In this document: positions 1 through 7,762 of the stretch, piece after piece
Layout of the letters: every line of letters begins with the position of its first letter
How positions within the stretch are numbered: position 1 is the first letter of the stretch
Assembly: GCA_013178295.1 (NCBI GenBank)
Contig: JABLWW010000011.1
Coordinates: forward strand, 186,001-250,000
Length of the DNA: 64,000 bases
Origin: Anaerolineae bacterium
GTDB taxonomy: Bacteria; Chloroflexota; Anaerolineae; Anaerolineales; Anaerolineaceae
Direction of reading: 5' to 3'
Program-made: the position numbers and the translations under genes
Notes under the pieces: generated by a model
What the model was told of the DNA's origin: nothing
Database searches by the model: none
What the model saw: only the letters and a program-made list of their open reading frames with translations

Positions 1-352
1 CGCCTGCCAGCCAGAAGATGATTGCGTAGATTCTTGCCACCCACAGGGGGTCATCACCAACGAGATAATAGACTGCCGCGGTCAGTGTTTCCATGATGGG
101 CGGTTCAATCCAGATTTCCGAGTTGCCCAGCGCCATCGAGCGGTCGCGCTCAAAATCCGGAAGGTCAGGCTCAAGGTGGGCAAAAAAGCCGCGGGCAATC
201 AGCGCCGAATGGATTTGCCGCGCCGGGTGAAAGTCCAGAGGTGGGTCGTCCAGGTCATACAGACGGATTGCCAGCGCCGCAAGGAAGATCAACACAAGGG
301 TAATCCGCAAGGCGGTTCTTGGGAATGGGTCAGGTGGTCTCTGAACAGTCAT
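1..352 (-). CDS. GT39-like membrane glycosyltransferase, N-terminal part (cut by window edge)
   Basis: Reading the minus strand from an ATG at 352 gives 117 uninterrupted codons to the window edge. The product begins with a short polar N-terminus and one hydrophobic segment, then carries IRLYDL followed by DPPLDFHPARQ, and later EPPIMETL and LWVARIY. These blocks are shared almost exactly with the next gene upstream (360-1853), so the two are tandem paralogues. The family looks like the PMT/GT39 (ArnT-like) membrane glycosyltransferases that use lipid-linked sugars; the acidic residue after the first membrane segment fits that. It is the last gene of the minus-strand glycan operon seen here, 7 nt after its paralogue. 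Donor and acceptor cannot be told from sequence. Confidence 0.75.
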   Translation of the reverse strand, partial: MTVQRPPDPFPRTALRITLVLIFLAALAIRLYDLDDPPLDFHPARQIHSALIARGFFAHLEPDLPDFERDRSMALGNSEIWIEPPIMETLTAAVYYLVGDDPLWVARIYAIIFWLAG

Positions 353-359
353 ACCTGGT

Positions 360-1853
360 TTATTGTACTGGATGTTTTAAGTCAAAAAGTATATACCCAT
401 CTCCCTGCGCAAAGATGGGCAAAGCTTCCAGTTGTTTGCGCAGGGCTGGCTGGCTGTCTAGCTCATGGAATGCGGTTACCAGAAAGTAATCCATATCATG
501 TGCCATCTCTGCAAAGTGTTCGACGTCGTTGTGTGTGTTATTGCCCGCCAGCGAGAACAGGTTGCTATCGGCTTGAGTGGCCCAGTGCGCAGATGCTTTT
601 GTCCAACCGTAATAGCGCAGACGCATGCCATAGTCGCCGGTAAGTGCGATCACCTTTGCATTTGCAGGAATTGCCTGCCCTACCCGTTGCCAGCTGATGG
701 GTTCATGACGGTAATCGCTGGCATACAGCACCGAGCGCGCTACCCACAGCGAATACCCAACGGAGCAAATGAGAATGAGGCTGGCAAGCACATGACTGTG
801 CCACGGCTGGGTTTTTAGAGAGGAGAAAAAGACATCGAGAAGCGGCGGCAGAGAGATAGCTATCAGGGCTATCAGCGGCAGATGGTAATACTCGTGGGTG
901 GTGTACTGATAGGGAAACACCATCCCGTAGACAAAATACCCCACCCACAAGCCGAACACAGTTAGTTTGATTTTTTTGGGTATGATCAGGCTGCCCAGTA
1001 ACGCAGCCACAAAAATTGGCAAACTGGTCAGCCCTTTGATCATTGCCAGCCAGTCGGCGTAGAAGTTTGAAGTCAGAACGAGGTGCGCCAGAGAGCCTGT
1101 CCAGAATGCCATAAACCCGGATGAACGTTGCGGGTTGAGCAGCCAGTAATACACTGCGGAGGGCAACAGGGTTAAGATGGCTATTACCCACACCTGCGCT
1201 GTTTGTAACATCCGTTTGAAGCCATAAGTTTGTATGGCGATTGCAATCAGCACAGCGCCAATGAAAAAGCCAGCGACAATTTTGACCAGCAGAGCTATAG
1301 CGCTCAGGATTGCCACGAGAATAGCCCATTTCCATGTGTGGGTTTCTGACCAGCGCAGGGCGGCGTGGGTTGCCAGCAGTATCCACATTATCATCCATGG
1401 GTCGGGTTGAAAAGAGCGGCTGGCGATCACGCTGAAGGGGATGAAGAAGTAGAACGCCAGCCCCAGCAGCGCTGCCCATAGAGAAGTGTAGCGTCTTAAT
1501 ATTGCCAGCAATGCCAGCCCACCCACAGCCCAGAAGACTGCCAGGTAGATACGCGCAATCCACAGTTGTTCTGACCCGATGACCAGATAAGTCGCGCCGA
1601 CCAGCGTTTCAAGGATGGGAGGCTCGTACATCTCTAAATCTGCCAGGCTGGCGGCTTGCTCTCGCAAAGAAGGGGAAACATTGCTATTGAGCTGATAATA
1701 TACGGAGCGGGCAATCAGGGCGGAGCGCAACTGGCGTGCGGGGTGAAAGTCAAGCGGGGGGTCAGTCAGATCATACAGTCGTATGCCGATGCCCAACAGA
1801 AAGATGGCAAGCAGAGTGAACCGCTGTATGACGCTTTGCCCGTTAGCTTTCAT
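360..1853 (-). CDS. GT39-like (ArnT/PMT-type) membrane glycosyltransferase
   Basis: A 497-residue protein with about ten hydrophobic segments. The first lies at about residues 11-26 and is followed by DPPLDFHPARQ (about 33-43), the position where PMT-type transferases carry their acidic catalytic loop. Then come EPPILETL and WIARIYLAVFW, and a soluble tail ends the protein. The likely role is transfer of a sugar from a polyprenyl-phosphate donor outside the membrane; this is inferred from topology and the GT39-like N-terminus. The start overlaps the GT2 gene upstream by 11 nt, so translation is probably coupled. A second copy follows at 352-1. An O-antigen-ligase-like or undescribed function is possible. 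Confidence 0.72.
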   Translation of the reverse strand: MKANGQSVIQRFTLLAIFLLGIGIRLYDLTDPPLDFHPARQLRSALIARSVYYQLNSNVSPSLREQAASLADLEMYEPPILETLVGATYLVIGSEQLWIARIYLAVFWAVGGLALLAILRRYTSLWAALLGLAFYFFIPFSVIASRSFQPDPWMIMWILLATHAALRWSETHTWKWAILVAILSAIALLVKIVAGFFIGAVLIAIAIQTYGFKRMLQTAQVWVIAILTLLPSAVYYWLLNPQRSSGFMAFWTGSLAHLVLTSNFYADWLAMIKGLTSLPIFVAALLGSLIIPKKIKLTVFGLWVGYFVYGMVFPYQYTTHEYYHLPLIALIAISLPPLLDVFFSSLKTQPWHSHVLASLILICSVGYSLWVARSVLYASDYRHEPISWQRVGQAIPANAKVIALTGDYGMRLRYYGWTKASAHWATQADSNLFSLAGNNTHNDVEHFAEMAHDMDYFLVTAFHELDSQPALRKQLEALPIFAQGDGYILFDLKHPVQ

Positions 1854-2820
1854 GATGTATCCCTATTTGACTTTCTGAAAGGCGTCTCTTGCGGCGGGAA
1901 TCGCGCAGTTTATATGCAAGGGGCTGCAATTTTCCCAAACCTAGCAGCGAAACGAGGGTATAAACAAACCGCCGCCAGTCTTCGAGTACGGGTTGCGGAT
2001 GATAGAAAAAGCTGCGGAAATATGAAGCAATGGCTTTCTTTATTTCTCCGCTTTCGGAGAGGTAGCGGGCGTTGATCCAATATGCCCCGGCTTTGATTTT
2101 GCGTTGATAGCGGCGGTAGTGCTGCGAGAAATCTGCGTCGAATTGCATCCATTCTACTAACCTGAAAGCCTCTTTCCCAAACTCCGTTGCCATTGCAACG
2201 TTCTTGGCGGCAGGGTGGAAACGGGCAGCTGCCAGGGTTTTGGGGATGTGCTGGATGGGCGCAATCCGGGCAAGTCTGAGCCAGTACTGATGATCGAGCA
2301 GATAGTGATAACTGGTGTCGAGCAACCCTGCCTTTTTCATAACGGACCGCCGGAAGAAAACTCCCGGCTGTCCAATGATGCGGAAGCGCATCAGGTCGTT
2401 TAATTCCCAATTGTCATAGCGCATCAGGTTAATCGGGCGGCTATCGGCATCTACCGAGAGAACATTGCCGAAGATTAAACCTGTGTCTGGGTTTTGGGCA
2501 AATGCTGTCAGCACGGTCGCAAGACAGCCGGGCAGATAATAGTCATCCGAGTTTAGCCAAGCGACAATCTCTCCCTCTGCCCGCGCCAGCCCCTTGTTGA
2601 TAGCGTCTGCCTGCCCGCGATCGGGTTCTGAAACCCAGTATGCCAGCCTTTTTTCGTGTTTGCGGATGATTTCCTGGCTGCCGTCGGTGGAGTTCCCGTC
2701 AATGACGATGTATTGTAGCGAAGGGATGTTCTGATTAAGCACCGATAGAATGGTTTGCTCCAGATAGGCAGCCTGGTTGAAGGAAGGGGTGATGACGGAG
2801 ATTGAGAAGGGATCAGTCAT
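1843..2820 (-). CDS. Glycosyltransferase family 2
   Basis: A 325-residue protein whose first 110 residues are a classic GT-A fold: SVITPSFNQAAYLEQTI at the N-terminus, YIVIDGNSTDGS (the first metal/nucleotide-binding Asp block) at about 37-48, and WLNSDDYYLPG (DxD-like SDD) at about 88-98. Enzymes of this family move a sugar from a nucleotide donor to a lipid or glycan acceptor at the cytoplasmic face. The closest well-known pattern is the WcaA-like group. No membrane helices are evident. Its ATG shares an A with the stop of the DUF115-like gene (1-nt overlap at 2820) and its end overlaps the GT39-like gene, so it lies inside the surface-glycan operon. The exact sugar is unknown. Confidence 0.88.
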   Translation of the reverse strand: MTDPFSISVITPSFNQAAYLEQTILSVLNQNIPSLQYIVIDGNSTDGSQEIIRKHEKRLAYWVSEPDRGQADAINKGLARAEGEIVAWLNSDDYYLPGCLATVLTAFAQNPDTGLIFGNVLSVDADSRPINLMRYDNWELNDLMRFRIIGQPGVFFRRSVMKKAGLLDTSYHYLLDHQYWLRLARIAPIQHIPKTLAAARFHPAAKNVAMATEFGKEAFRLVEWMQFDADFSQHYRRYQRKIKAGAYWINARYLSESGEIKKAIASYFRSFFYHPQPVLEDWRRFVYTLVSLLGLGKLQPLAYKLRDSRRKRRLSESQIGIHHES

Positions 2821-3626
2821 TAGTGAAACAACGTGTCGAATTTAACTTTGGGAAAAACATCGAGCTTTCCCTCGATGGTGGCGTCGAGGATCTCGCGCCC
2901 CGCGTCCGTATATGCCTGACGTGCCATACGATAGGCGCGCTCGGATGTTTCGAGGTCGGGCAGTTGCCAGCGAAAGCCTTTGCCAAAATAAGAGGGTGAA
3001 AAGTGGTTAGGGTCGTCTCCCTGTGAGACGATGGTGGTGTTGGGCTTGCCCTGGGTGACGAAATTGTGGTCAACGCCAATCAGAATGACCTGTTGGAAAC
3101 CGAGATGGAAAGCCAGCTGCATGGCAACATAGGTGACTGTGGCGCCTTCCCACAGCCGCCCGGTGGCGGAGCGGGCAAATTTTGCCCCTGTGTAGGTGGT
3201 ATACAGGAAAAACAGGTCATTCTCGGCTTGCAACCATCGGCGGGCGCGCCATGAAACAAATCTTGGCATTTTCAATGCTTGGATATCGGTGGCGCATTGT
3301 TCAACAACCAGGTCATTGATGCATAGATAAAACGAGGTCTGAAAACCCAATTCAGGGAAAATTAAGTAGATGCGGTTCATCCCAATAGTAAACTCGCCGC
3401 GCAGTTTGCTCAAGTCGGTGTGTTTGAGGCTTGGCCCATTGCCAATGATGAAACAGCGTTCTCCACGGTATCTGTCCCGCAGTGCAGAAAGCTGGCGAAT
3501 CGTTGCACGTCTCCAGGGGTGAAAAGCGGCGCCTGGTAGCTCTTGCAGCCTCTGGGCGGTGTCGAAAGTTTCGCGCAGCAGGGAGATAACGGGCGCAGGT
3601 AGAATCTTTTTGATGAGCTGGCGCAA
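2820..3626 (-). CDS. DUF115/MptE-like protein of a glycan operon
   Basis: A 268-residue protein. After a basic N-terminal stretch it has RCFIIGNGPSL (about 56-66), the phosphate-binding-like loop typical of DUF115 and related 6-hydroxymethylpterin pyrophosphokinase-like or motility-accessory proteins. Further blocks are TIGMNRIY, LIGVDHNF and the final third with DATIEGKL. Relatives often sit in surface polysaccharide or flagellin-glycosylation loci, which agrees with the neighbours here. The start is TTG at 3626: AGGAG stands 9 nt before it, and no ATG fits as well. It follows the SDR gene by 17 nt. Biochemical role unknown; a nucleotide-sugar-related transferase is an inference. Confidence 0.66.
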   Translation of the reverse strand: MRQLIKKILPAPVISLLRETFDTAQRLQELPGAAFHPWRRATIRQLSALRDRYRGERCFIIGNGPSLKHTDLSKLRGEFTIGMNRIYLIFPELGFQTSFYLCINDLVVEQCATDIQALKMPRFVSWRARRWLQAENDLFFLYTTYTGAKFARSATGRLWEGATVTYVAMQLAFHLGFQQVILIGVDHNFVTQGKPNTTIVSQGDDPNHFSPSYFGKGFRWQLPDLETSERAYRMARQAYTDAGREILDATIEGKLDVFPKVKFDTLFH

Positions 3627-3643
3627 TAAGTGCTTCTCCTTGG

Positions 3644-4408
3644 TTATTCGGTGCTTAACCGTGCTGTGGCGCCGCCATCAATGATCAGTGCCTGCCCGGT
3701 CATGAAAGAGGACTGGGTTTCATCGGCAAGGAAGTAAATGGCGTGGGCAATTTCCTCTGGTTTGCCAACCCGTCCGTTGACAGTTTTGCGCGCCAGATTT
3801 TCCAGCCGCTCCTGAAGTGTTGCGCCCTGGACGTGATCGCGGTTCAGCCCGGCACGTAACATGGGCGTATCCACTGCGCCGGGGAGGATGGCGTTGACGC
3901 GGATGTTATCTGGGGCAAATTCGATTGCCAAGGCACGGGTCAGTGCTAGCAGACCGCCTTTGCTGGCGGCATAGGCGGCGATGTTAGCGGAGGTGGCTAT
4001 GGCATGCACTGACGACACGTTGACGATGGCACCTCCTCCTGCTGCCTTTAGCAGCGGGTATGCCAGCTTGGCGCTTAAAAAGACCGAGCGCAGATTAGAT
4101 GCCATCACCGCGTCCCATTCCTCAACGCTTGTTTCCAGCAGAGGTTTAGAGATTTGCAGGGCGGCATTGTTAATGATGGCATCCAGGGTAGGGCTCAATT
4201 TTTCAGCCTGGCGGTAGATGGTGTTCAGGTCTTGAGGGTCGGAAATATCGGCGCGGATGAAAATGCCGTTTTTGGGGAAATCTTCGCCAAAGTCAGCGCG
4301 ATCAACCCCGATAACACGCCATCCGGCGGCGCTGAAAACCTTGACGGTTGCCCTGCCAATGCCACCTGCGGCGCCAGTGATTAACATCACCCGATGATCT
4401 TTTGTCAT
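3644..4408 (-). CDS. SDR-family NAD(P)-dependent oxidoreductase
   Basis: A 254-residue classical short-chain dehydrogenase. The cofactor motif TGAAGGIG is at about residues 11-18, NNA at about 85-87, the catalytic Ser in NVSS, and YAASK (catalytic Tyr and Lys) at about 150-154. The end has PGAVDTPM and DGGA, all in the family order and at the usual length near 250. The Asp after strand beta-2 (GVDRAD) suggests NAD rather than NADP preference, an inference. It sits in a glycan operon, so a sugar or nucleotide-sugar substrate is possible, but SDR specificity cannot be read from motifs. A GAGGTG Shine-Dalgarno lies 6 nt before ATG 4408. Confidence 0.9.
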   Translation of the reverse strand: MTKDHRVMLITGAAGGIGRATVKVFSAAGWRVIGVDRADFGEDFPKNGIFIRADISDPQDLNTIYRQAEKLSPTLDAIINNAALQISKPLLETSVEEWDAVMASNLRSVFLSAKLAYPLLKAAGGGAIVNVSSVHAIATSANIAAYAASKGGLLALTRALAIEFAPDNIRVNAILPGAVDTPMLRAGLNRDHVQGATLQERLENLARKTVNGRVGKPEEIAHAIYFLADETQSSFMTGQALIIDGGATARLSTE

Positions 4409-4466
4409 TTGTTCACCTCATATCGTCCGTTGGGGATTGCCGGAGCGCCGGATTTGACGGAGAGGG

Positions 4467-6476
4467 CTATTCTAGCAGCTCCGGACACAAATTTGAAATG
4501 ATGTACTCGATTCGTTTTTGAGAATGGCGCATCCATATAAATTGCTCACAGTAAGCGTGGCGGAAGTTCTGATCATCTCGCAGCCAGCTAGCGAGGACGT
4601 TAGCGTCATCAAAGCGCTGGGCGCGGGCATAAGCCACAAAAAAAGGCATCCATTCGGATGTGTCCTGCGGTTGCAATCCAGCGCGTAACACCTCATCGGC
4701 AAGACGCACCGCTTCCTGCCAGTCCTCTTTCTGCCGTGCCAGACTTGCCTTTTGATAATAATAACACCAATTGTGTTCGGGTTCTTGCCCAAAGATGATT
4801 TCGGGGGGCGTTTTTTGAGATTGATCTGTTTCAATCATGCTGATCTGAGATAGGGGGGCTACCAGCCGGACCAGTGCATCCTCGTCTGCTGACAATTCCA
4901 GCCATTCTCCGTCAATGACATGTAAGCAAGAGCCTGGTTGTGGAATGCTGACCAATAGGCTGTTTTTATAGTCGAGGATGTATTCGATGCGGCGCACGGA
5001 GCGCCCCAGATTCTCTTGCCGCTTCATTTCAAACAGCGTTTTCTGATTGAGAATTTCACCGGCGACCTGCGGCGAGGTTTCACGGGGGTAAAAAATCAGG
5101 TTGGCAGGCGCCCAAATTTCATAGCTTTCACCAAGACGATAACCCGGCGGCAACATGGCAAGCAGGGCGGTATTCTGTTTCAGGGTGGGCGCGCGCCAGA
5201 CAAGCTGCCACCACAATTGTTTTTGATATGTCCACAGGTCGCGGAAATAGGCGGTATTGTTGATATGGGTCATGATTGCAGCTGCCAGCAGCCCGCCAAG
5301 CAATATGTTTCGCGCTTTTGGCTTTAGGGTTTTGAAGATAAGCCCCATCCAGAAGAGGGCCGCACCGATGGTGGCGGGGAGAGTATAACGGTCAAAGGTA
5401 TTTTCAAATTGAACCTGACGATTGGAAAGCACTACGGGCAAAATTGCGCTCAGCGTTGCCAGTCCCCCCAGATACACAAGCGCTTTTGTGCTGGGGAGGC
5501 TTTCTTCGTTGCTCGCTTGCGAAGACTTGTGCCACCACTGCAAATATGCACTGAGACCCAAGATGCCGATCAGCGCCAGGCATAAGGAGAGCAACAGGTC
5601 TGTGTAACGGGCTGTGACGGTTGTGTTATATAAAGGGACGCCCCATGCCAGAAATATGGTATCAACAAAGCTCTTAAGTGTCTCGGCTGCCAGACGCAAG
5701 ATCATAAATCCTGGCTGGCTGAGATATTCGCGGCTCAGTGCGCCGATATCCGTAACAGAGCGGGCGCTTTTGAAAATGAAAACCCGCCAGAAGAGAAAAC
5801 CTATTAATGCAATCAGATTGGGCAGCCATTTTTTCAAGACTTGCGGGATGTTCGGTTTTGGTGGGGTGTTTTCCCTTCCATAGAACAGATACAAAAGCAG
5901 CAGCAGGCGCACGCCTTCCAGACCTACCATGTATTCCATCATCAGGAAGCAGACCATGGCGAAGAAAATACTCACTATGGTAAAGAGGATACGTTTGCGG
6001 AGCGACTCACACCGCGCTGCCAGGATGGTGAAGATCAGGGAGAGGATGCCTGAGAGAAATCCTGAAAAGTGACACTGATAGGCACTGGCAGTTGGCATTT
6101 GCAGAAAACCGGGATACACGAGGAACAGCATGGCAGAAAGCGCGGTAGCCAGACGCTGCCCTGGAAGGAGCAAACGCAGCAGCCACAAAAAAGCCAGCGC
6201 ACTGCCAAGACGCAGAGTGAAGATGTATAATTGCCACGCCAGCGGGTTATTACCCAGAAGCAGGTATGTAAGCCCATACACCAATCCCATGAATGGTCGG
6301 TCAATGACGTGCAGGTCAATGATTGCCTGCCAGCCGCGGGTTGTACCTGCCCAGATGACGTGCCAGTCATCGCGATAAAAACCAAGCTGCCCAATCAGGG
6401 GAAGGTAGGTAAGCCCCGCAATTAGGGATAGGAAGAAAATCGTAACAACTGTTTCGGAAAAAATAAATTTCTTCAA
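4467..6476 (-). CDS. Large 'DDW' membrane protein with TPR-like tail (paralogue of 20354-22408)
   Basis: A 669-residue protein. The first 420 residues hold about eleven membrane segments; the loop after the first contains FYRDDWHVIW, an acidic DDW motif placed like the catalytic Asp of PMT-type glycosyltransferases. A soluble C-terminal part of about 250 residues contains EPEHNWCYYYQKA, then WQEAVRLADEVL and SEWMPFFVAYA, a helical-repeat-like segment. The same blocks recur in the protein at 20354-22408, so the two define a family I cannot name. It is the first gene of the minus-strand glycan operon and lies back to back with the radical SAM gene. A membrane glycosyltransferase role is inference. 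Confidence 0.7.
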   Translation of the reverse strand: MKKFIFSETVVTIFFLSLIAGLTYLPLIGQLGFYRDDWHVIWAGTTRGWQAIIDLHVIDRPFMGLVYGLTYLLLGNNPLAWQLYIFTLRLGSALAFLWLLRLLLPGQRLATALSAMLFLVYPGFLQMPTASAYQCHFSGFLSGILSLIFTILAARCESLRKRILFTIVSIFFAMVCFLMMEYMVGLEGVRLLLLLYLFYGRENTPPKPNIPQVLKKWLPNLIALIGFLFWRVFIFKSARSVTDIGALSREYLSQPGFMILRLAAETLKSFVDTIFLAWGVPLYNTTVTARYTDLLLSLCLALIGILGLSAYLQWWHKSSQASNEESLPSTKALVYLGGLATLSAILPVVLSNRQVQFENTFDRYTLPATIGAALFWMGLIFKTLKPKARNILLGGLLAAAIMTHINNTAYFRDLWTYQKQLWWQLVWRAPTLKQNTALLAMLPPGYRLGESYEIWAPANLIFYPRETSPQVAGEILNQKTLFEMKRQENLGRSVRRIEYILDYKNSLLVSIPQPGSCLHVIDGEWLELSADEDALVRLVAPLSQISMIETDQSQKTPPEIIFGQEPEHNWCYYYQKASLARQKEDWQEAVRLADEVLRAGLQPQDTSEWMPFFVAYARAQRFDDANVLASWLRDDQNFRHAYCEQFIWMRHSQKRIEYIISNLCPELLE

Positions 6477-6528
6477 CGAAAATGATTTTATCCTGTTTGT
6501 GGCAGGTTTGTCTAGTTTGAAAATTGCC

Positions 6529-6558
6529 TTGACTCTATAAGAAAAAATGTTCTATAAT
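6529..6558 (+). promoter_or_regulatory. Promoter of the radical SAM gene (leaderless)
   Basis: TTGACT at 6529-6534, an 18-bp spacer and a perfect TATAAT at 6553-6558. The ATG at 6565 is only 6 nt past the -10 box, so the predicted transcript starts at or next to the start codon. No Shine-Dalgarno is present. Confidence 0.75.
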
Positions 6559-6564
6559 GTAGCT

Positions 6565-7734
6565 ATGAATGAACTGTTGAAATTGAAAGCGTTCTCGCCG
6601 TATGCGGTATATGAGCTAGACGGTGAGGCAAGCCTTTCTGTACACCCTGCCTGTGGACGCAATTCCAAAGGGCAACCTGATGAGACAACAGAACTGCCTG
6701 TAACGATGGTGACGTTACCTGGTGGCAAGCGCGTCCCGATGTTGAAATCAATGCTGACGTCAGTCTGTGAGAAGAACTGTTACTACTGCGCTTTTCGGTC
6801 GGGGCGTGATTTTCGCCGCCACAGTTTTCACCCTGAGGAACTGGCAAAAACCAGTCTGTTGCTGTTTGAGCGTGGTGTTGCCGAGGGGATATTTCTTTCT
6901 TCTGGTGTCGTAGGGGGTGGTGTGAAAACGCAAGACCGTCTTCTGGCTGCCGCCGATATTTTGCGCAATAAGTTAGGATATATGGGGTATCTTCACCTGA
7001 AGATTATGCCGGGCGCTGAGCCAGAGCAGGTTTTGCGCGCCATGCAGCTTGCTGATCGGGTATCCGTCAATCTTGAAGCTCCCAATATGCAGCGTCTTTC
7101 TGAACTGTGTCCTGAGAAAACCATGTTGGATCAGCTTGTTGCTCCCCTCCAATGGGTGGAGCGATACCGTCAGACCCAGCCCCGTCAGATGGGTTGGAAA
7201 GGGCGTTGGCCATCCAGCACAACGCAATTTGTGGTGGGCGGTGGTAAGGAGACAGACCAGGAACTTTTACACTCCTCTCAGTACCTTTTGCGCAACATGC
7301 ATCTGGCGCGGGTCTATTTTTCGGGTTTTAGCCCGATCCTCGATACGCCTTTTGAAGATAGGGCAGCGGTTAATCCCTGGCGGCAGAATCGATTGTATCA
7401 GGCTTCTTTTTTGTTGCGCGACTATGGTTTTGATTATGATGAACTGATGTTTGACCAGCAGGGAAACTTACCGCTTGAACTTGATCCCAAACAGGCTTGG
7501 GCCGAGGTACACCTGCGCCATGCGCCTGTGGAGGTTAATCGCGCTGACTACCCTGAACTGCTTCGTATCCCTGGCATTGGGCCACGCAGTGCAAAGCAGA
7601 TTGTTGCGCAGCGGTTGCGTGCCCCTTTGCGCAGCGAGGATGATCTTAAGCGGCTGGGTATTTGCATCCAGCGGGTTGCGCCTTATGTTCTTGTGAATGG
7701 CAGGCGGGTGCCGGTGCAACGGGCGCTGTTTTAA
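6565..7734 (+). CDS. Radical SAM protein with C-terminal helix-hairpin-helix (DNA modification/repair type)
   Basis: A 389-residue protein. Cys68-x3-Cys72-x2-Cys75 (in SVCEKNCYYCAF) is the 4Fe-4S/SAM motif. Near the C-terminus EVNRADYPELLRIPGIG is a helix-hairpin-helix of the ComEA/UvrC type that binds DNA backbone. This architecture matches the family named 'putative DNA modification/repair radical SAM protein' (TIGR03916). In many genomes that family is paired with a UDG-like partner; no such gene is next to it here, and a kinase-like gene follows instead. The start at 6565 is preferred over ATG 6547 because 6547 lies upstream of the -10 box. The reaction is unknown. Confidence 0.85.
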   Translation: MNELLKLKAFSPYAVYELDGEASLSVHPACGRNSKGQPDETTELPVTMVTLPGGKRVPMLKSMLTSVCEKNCYYCAFRSGRDFRRHSFHPEELAKTSLLLFERGVAEGIFLSSGVVGGGVKTQDRLLAAADILRNKLGYMGYLHLKIMPGAEPEQVLRAMQLADRVSVNLEAPNMQRLSELCPEKTMLDQLVAPLQWVERYRQTQPRQMGWKGRWPSSTTQFVVGGGKETDQELLHSSQYLLRNMHLARVYFSGFSPILDTPFEDRAAVNPWRQNRLYQASFLLRDYGFDYDELMFDQQGNLPLELDPKQAWAEVHLRHAPVEVNRADYPELLRIPGIGPRSAKQIVAQRLRAPLRSEDDLKRLGICIQRVAPYVLVNGRRVPVQRALF

Positions 7735-7747
7735 TTGCTGGCAAATG

Positions 7748-7756
7748 TGATATAGT
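7748..7756 (+). promoter_or_regulatory. Extended -10 promoter of the ABC1 kinase gene
   Basis: TGA-TATAGT (TG at 7748-7749, -10 at 7751-7756) ends 6 nt before ATG 7763. The -35 region is weak, as is usual with an extended -10. No Shine-Dalgarno precedes the ATG, so a leaderless mRNA is expected. Confidence 0.6.
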
Positions 7757-7762
7757 AAGATT

